Positions 60,888-64,000 of a stretch of 64,000 bases of DNA are shown in pieces. The stretch is taken from contig DITS01000009.1 in the NCBI GenBank assembly GCA_002422205.1, positions 125,211-189,210 on the forward strand. Direction: 5' to 3'. Position 1 is the first letter of the stretch. The number at the start of each line of letters is the position of its first letter. A program made the position numbers and the translations under genes. The stretch is from Alphaproteobacteria bacterium UBA6178. Its GTDB lineage: Bacteria; Pseudomonadota; Alphaproteobacteria; Rickettsiales; UBA3002. The notes beneath the pieces are model-generated. The model was not told the DNA's origin, did not search any database, and saw only the letters and a program-made list of their open reading frames with translations.

Positions 60888-61652
60888 ATGCGTGCTGGAT
60901 TTACACTTGTCGAATTAGCGATTGTACTGGTTATCCTAGGGTTGATAACCGGTGGTATTCTATCGGGTAAAAGCCTTATCCGGGCGTCGCAGGTTCGATC
61001 AATATCGACAGATTTCTCACGGTATGATATGGCAGTGAATGGCTTTGTTGATCAATATGCGGCGTTGCCTGGGGATATGAGTGATGCAACGGAGTTTTGG
61101 ACTGCCGCACATGGGACGCATGCAACTTGCGTGATTACCCCTGCAGTAGGCACCGAAACGTGCAATGGCGATGGTAACGGGTTTGTGAGTGGCGCTGCTG
61201 TTACGCTTTATAATGAACAGGACCGATTTTGGCAGCATTTAGCTAATGCCGGATTGATCGAGGGGAAATATACCGGTGCGAACGCGACCTATTCTGGGCA
61301 TAGCACGGCCTTTGTGGCAGGTGTAAATATGCCCGCGCTTAAAATTGATGCTACCGGTTTCTGGATTGCGGCAGCGGTGACTGCTTTTAGTGGTTCAACA
61401 TCGATATTTGCGTATCCTGCAGGTAATATGTTACGCATTACCAGTAATATTACACCGAAAGAATGTTGGAATATTGATAATAAAATTGATGATGGCAGGC
61501 CGGCTACCGGCTATATGATGTCGAATAAAGGCACCGCGGCTAGCCCGACTACAACCGTTGCAGGCCAGCCCACCTCGGAGGATCATAATGCAGCATATAA
61601 TCTGGCGGTTAACAGCGCTATTTGTAACCCACGCTTTTTGGGCATGTGGTAA
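60888..61652 (+). CDS. Type IV prepilin/pseudopilin-like protein, copy 4
   Basis: 254 residues, more divergent than copies 1-3 but clearly related: leader MRAGF-TLVELAIVLVILGLITGGILSGKSLIRASQ, FVDQYAALPGDMSDATEFW, TETCNGDGNGF, LIEGKYTGANATYSG and KECWNIDNKIDDGRPATG. The Cys pair and the Asp/Asn loop are conserved. Monocistronic before rlmN. Confidence 0.85.
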   Translation: MRAGFTLVELAIVLVILGLITGGILSGKSLIRASQVRSISTDFSRYDMAVNGFVDQYAALPGDMSDATEFWTAAHGTHATCVITPAVGTETCNGDGNGFVSGAAVTLYNEQDRFWQHLANAGLIEGKYTGANATYSGHSTAFVAGVNMPALKIDATGFWIAAAVTAFSGSTSIFAYPAGNMLRITSNITPKECWNIDNKIDDGRPATGYMMSNKGTAASPTTTVAGQPTSEDHNAAYNLAVNSAICNPRFLGMW

Positions 61653-61726
61653 TCGCTAATTGATGGGATAAGCCTTGCTTTTCAGTGGTTTTTGAGGCAG
61701 ATTGCGCGCCACTTTACGAGAGCGGA

Positions 61727-62887
61727 ATGACACAAGCATTGATTATGAAAGAGGCCGAGCAGGCCGAACCACTGCAGGTGGTAAATCGGCGCGCCAATCT
61801 GCTGGGCATGAACCGTGCAGACATGACCGAGGCGATGGCGGCGCTTGGCATTAAGCCGTTTCGCGCCAAGCAAGTATGGAACTGGATTTACCGTAATGGC
61901 ATTACCGATTTTGCATCGATGAGCAATATTGGCAAAGAAATGCAAGCCTTGCTGGAACAGCATTTTTTTATGGCGCGGGCGCGGATTGACAAAGACCTTG
62001 TGTCGTTTGATGGCACGCGTAAATGGTTGCTTGAATTCTCGGACGGGCAAAAGGTTGAGACGGTGTTTATCCCTGAGGGTAATCGCGGGACGTTGTGTAT
62101 TTCGTCGCAGGTGGGCTGCACATTAGCATGCACCTTCTGCCATACCGGTACGCAGCGGCTGGTGCGTAATCTGGTGGCGGGGGAGATTGTTGATCAGGTG
62201 CTGGTAGCGATGGATGCGCTGGGCGGCTGGCAGCAAGGGCCGCGCGGCGCTAAGCGTGATGAGGATGACAGCCAGCAACGCATTACCAATATTGTGTTTA
62301 TGGGTATGGGTGAGCCGATGTTTAATTATGCGCATGTGGCGCGTGCCTGTGAGATATTGATTGACGAGCAGGGGTTGCAATTATCGCGGCGGAAGGTGAC
62401 GATTTCGACCTCGGGCGTGGTGCCGCGCATCCGGCAGATGGCGGATGAGCTGGGGGTGAATCTGGCGATTTCGCTGCATGGGGTGCGCGACGAGCTGCGC
62501 GACGAAATTGTGCCGATTAACCGCAAATACAAAATGGATGCGTTGATGGAGTCGCTGCATTATTACGCCAGCAAGCACCCTACGCGTAGCATTTTGATTG
62601 AATATGTGATGTTGAAGGATGTGAATGACTCGGATGCGGATGCGCATATTTTAGCGGATTTACTGGAAGGGTTGAATGTGAAGGTGAATCTGATTCCGTT
62701 TAATCCGTGGCCGGGCTCGCCTTATGTGTGCTCGTCGAATAACCGCATTCATGCCTTTGGCAATATTCTGATCCGGCGCAAAATTCCCTGCCCGATTCGC
62801 ACCACGCGCGGGGCGGATATTTTAGCGGCTTGCGGCCAGCTCAAATCGGATTCGGAGCTGAAAAAGGGGCAGAAAGTGGCGCTGTAG
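61727..62887 (+). CDS. rlmN: Dual-specificity 23S rRNA/tRNA C2-adenosine methyltransferase
   Basis: A radical-SAM enzyme that methylates A2503 of 23S rRNA and A37 of some tRNAs. 386 residues from ATG 61727; ATG 61745 is an alternative. The radical-SAM cysteines are in CTLACTFCHTG. FRAKQVWNWIYRNG, VFMGMGEPMFNY, TISTSGVVPRIRQM, NLAISLHGVRDELRDEIVPIN and VNLIPFNPWPGSPY are standard, and the catalytic C-terminal Cys lies in ADILAACGQL. Intact. Confidence 0.96.
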   Translation: MTQALIMKEAEQAEPLQVVNRRANLLGMNRADMTEAMAALGIKPFRAKQVWNWIYRNGITDFASMSNIGKEMQALLEQHFFMARARIDKDLVSFDGTRKWLLEFSDGQKVETVFIPEGNRGTLCISSQVGCTLACTFCHTGTQRLVRNLVAGEIVDQVLVAMDALGGWQQGPRGAKRDEDDSQQRITNIVFMGMGEPMFNYAHVARACEILIDEQGLQLSRRKVTISTSGVVPRIRQMADELGVNLAISLHGVRDELRDEIVPINRKYKMDALMESLHYYASKHPTRSILIEYVMLKDVNDSDADAHILADLLEGLNVKVNLIPFNPWPGSPYVCSSNNRIHAFGNILIRRKIPCPIRTTRGADILAACGQLKSDSELKKGQKVAL

Positions 62888-62973
62888 GTGCATGTTCATC
62901 TGGATAAGGCGGCACTTATAAGAATGAGATCTAAGCTAGATATTTGGCGCAAAATTTGTTAATATTATGATAT

Positions 62974-63741
62974 ATGCACATGGGCTTTTCACTTGTTGAG
63001 CTGTCGATTGTTCTGGTGATTCTGGGGCTGCTTACTGGGGGTATTTTGTCGGGGCAGTCATTGATTCGGGCGGCGGAGTTGCGCTCTGTCTCGACAGACT
63101 ATCAGCGCTATGTAGCGGCGACTTATGCATTTCGGGACCGATATTTTGCCATGCCGGGTGACTTTGCCAGAGCGACGGATTTTTGGGGGATCGCTGGTGG
63201 GACTGGTGCCGATGTTACTTGCCGGGAAACGATTAGTACGGGCCGTGAAACCTGTAATGGTGACGGCGATGGCTGGATTCGGGGCGATTTACCCCATGAG
63301 AATGAGATACTACGGTTTTGGCAGCATTTGGCTAATGCGGGGCTGATTGAAGGGCAGTTTAAAGGGGTGCAAGGTACGGTATTAGGTTATGCTGGTATGT
63401 ATGCTCCGGGAGAAAATATACCTATGTCCAAGATCAGTGGTGCCTCATGGGCTGCATATTATGTCGCTGCTTCGGCGGGTACGACGACTAACTTTATCTT
63501 CCCTGCCTCTAATTGGTTGATTCTGCGAGGCAATCAGCTGACGCCGGAAGAATGCTGGAATGTAGACAGCAAGATGGATGATGGGAGGCCTGCTACGGGT
63601 AAAATGCTGGTGTATAAAGGGGATGCAGCAATGCCGCTCACTACACGTGCCGGGCAGGCTCCGGGACCAGCAGATTTGGCAGCGGAATATAACTTTGCCG
63701 TAAAAGACAAGATTTGTCATCCGCGCTTTTTTCCATGGTAA
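62974..63741 (+). CDS. Type IV prepilin/pseudopilin-like protein, copy 5
   Basis: 255 residues. MHMGF-SLVELSIVLVILGLLTGGILSGQSLIRAAE is identical to copies 1-2 after the cleavage site; further on come FRDRYFAMPGDFARATDFWG, RETCNGDGDGW, LIEGQFKGVQGTV, EECWNVDSKMDDGRPATGK and a C-terminal KDKICHPRFFPW. No good RBS is seen. It ends shortly before the terminator shared with rpoC. Confidence 0.85.
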   Translation: MHMGFSLVELSIVLVILGLLTGGILSGQSLIRAAELRSVSTDYQRYVAATYAFRDRYFAMPGDFARATDFWGIAGGTGADVTCRETISTGRETCNGDGDGWIRGDLPHENEILRFWQHLANAGLIEGQFKGVQGTVLGYAGMYAPGENIPMSKISGASWAAYYVAASAGTTTNFIFPASNWLILRGNQLTPEECWNVDSKMDDGRPATGKMLVYKGDAAMPLTTRAGQAPGPADLAAEYNFAVKDKICHPRFFPW

Positions 63742-63780
63742 TCAATGGTTAGGGCTAGCTGAGCTTTAAAAGCAATCAAA

Positions 63781-63810
63781 AAGCCGCTGAGAAACTCAGC
63801 GGCTTTTTTT
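63781..63810. terminator. Bidirectional rho-independent terminator
   Basis: AAGCCGCTGAG (63781-63791), loop AAA, CTCAGCGGCTT (63795-63805), then TTTTT on the plus strand and an A-run before the stem for the minus strand. Serves both the pilin-like gene from the left and rpoC from the right. Confidence 0.92.
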
Positions 63811-63827
63811 GTTCGTTGCGTTATTGC

Positions 63828-64000
63828 TTAGCTACCCGTCAGCTTGGCGGGGGCTTCGCCCTCGTCGGCATCGGGGGTGGCGGTGATAGCCGGTGCGCGC
63901 TGGGCTTCGAGCTCCAGATCACGCTCTTTGGCGACACGTTTCATGCGGTTGATTGCCGCGCCGGTACCGGCAGGAATCAGACGACCCACAATCACGTTTT
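63828..64000 (-). CDS. rpoC: C-terminal end of RNA polymerase beta' subunit
   Basis: Only the last ~56 codons lie in the window; the gene continues past the right edge. The reverse strand reads NVIVGRLIPAGTGAAINRMKRVAKERD, the conserved end of RpoC in alphaproteobacteria, followed by a variable acidic tail ending in DEGEAPAKLTGS and TAA at 63828-63830. A terminator lies 18 bp further on. Confidence 0.93.
   Translation of the reverse strand, partial: NVIVGRLIPAGTGAAINRMKRVAKERDLELEAQRAPAITATPDADEGEAPAKLTGS

Noticed and set aside
1..64000. CRISPR arrays, rRNA genes, intact insertion sequences
   Set aside because: No regularly spaced repeats with unique spacers, no rRNA sequence and no transposase were found on reading both strands.

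Overview
The window comes from an alphaproteobacterial chromosome of moderate GC. The evidence is the gene order purN-purM / DUF2066-AI-2E permease-hdaA / ppk-ppx, together with thiS-thiG, a class II FBPase, an IalB-like protein and the C-terminal end of rpoC. Repeated pseudopilin-like proteins, several orphan hypothetical proteins and short palindromic repeats suggest a less-studied order (Micavibrio- or Rickettsiales-like). That placement is impression, not proof.

Layout. 1-6.4 kb: core metabolism (PLP aminotransferase, hom, glpX) as a tightly overlapping operon, then a hypothetical gene and recJ. 6.7-23.3 kb: a genomic island inserted in the 3' end of tRNA-Glu(TTC). It carries a P4-type integrase, AlpA-like and other small regulators, a second tyrosine recombinase, a probable structured RNA, a small membrane/zinc-ribbon gene pair, and a defence block. 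The defence block is a type I restriction-modification operon (hsdM-fic-hsdS-prrC-like-hsdR) followed by an Mrr-type endonuclease and a dGTPase. 23.26 kb: a second copy of the att/integrase-leader sequence starts a decayed second element, with a 21-codon integrase stub fused to the tail of a type III Mod gene, a truncated Res gene and a 39-bp dGTPase-like scar.

24.8-30.1 kb: a minus-strand operon with a two-domain AAA+ ATPase, a PD-(D/E)XK nuclease split into two overlapping ORFs, a WYL regulator and a gene broken by an in-frame stop. This is the best candidate for an undescribed defence system. 30.2-39.4 kb: lineage-specific hypothetical genes with duplicated leader segments and recurrent 11-bp-spaced direct repeats that look like PhoB boxes.

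39.4-56.2 kb: mostly housekeeping (exoD, a stand-alone CbiB-like gene, an OmpA-family lipoprotein, ndk, purMN, hdaA, sixA, ppk, ppx, aat, a glycerophosphodiesterase, aroQ, thiSG). 56.2-63.8 kb: five paralogous prepilin-like genes around a wHTH regulator, an IalB-like gene and rlmN. The first three form a local duplication that also copied the end of thiG. The window closes with a bidirectional terminator and the convergent 3' end of rpoC.

How the genes act together: the island pairs primary restriction (type I, Mrr, formerly type III) with candidate back-up toxins (the PrrC-like nuclease, Fic) and nucleotide depletion (dGTPase). This reads as a layered anti-phage island. Functions are assigned by motif reading only; no database search was possible.
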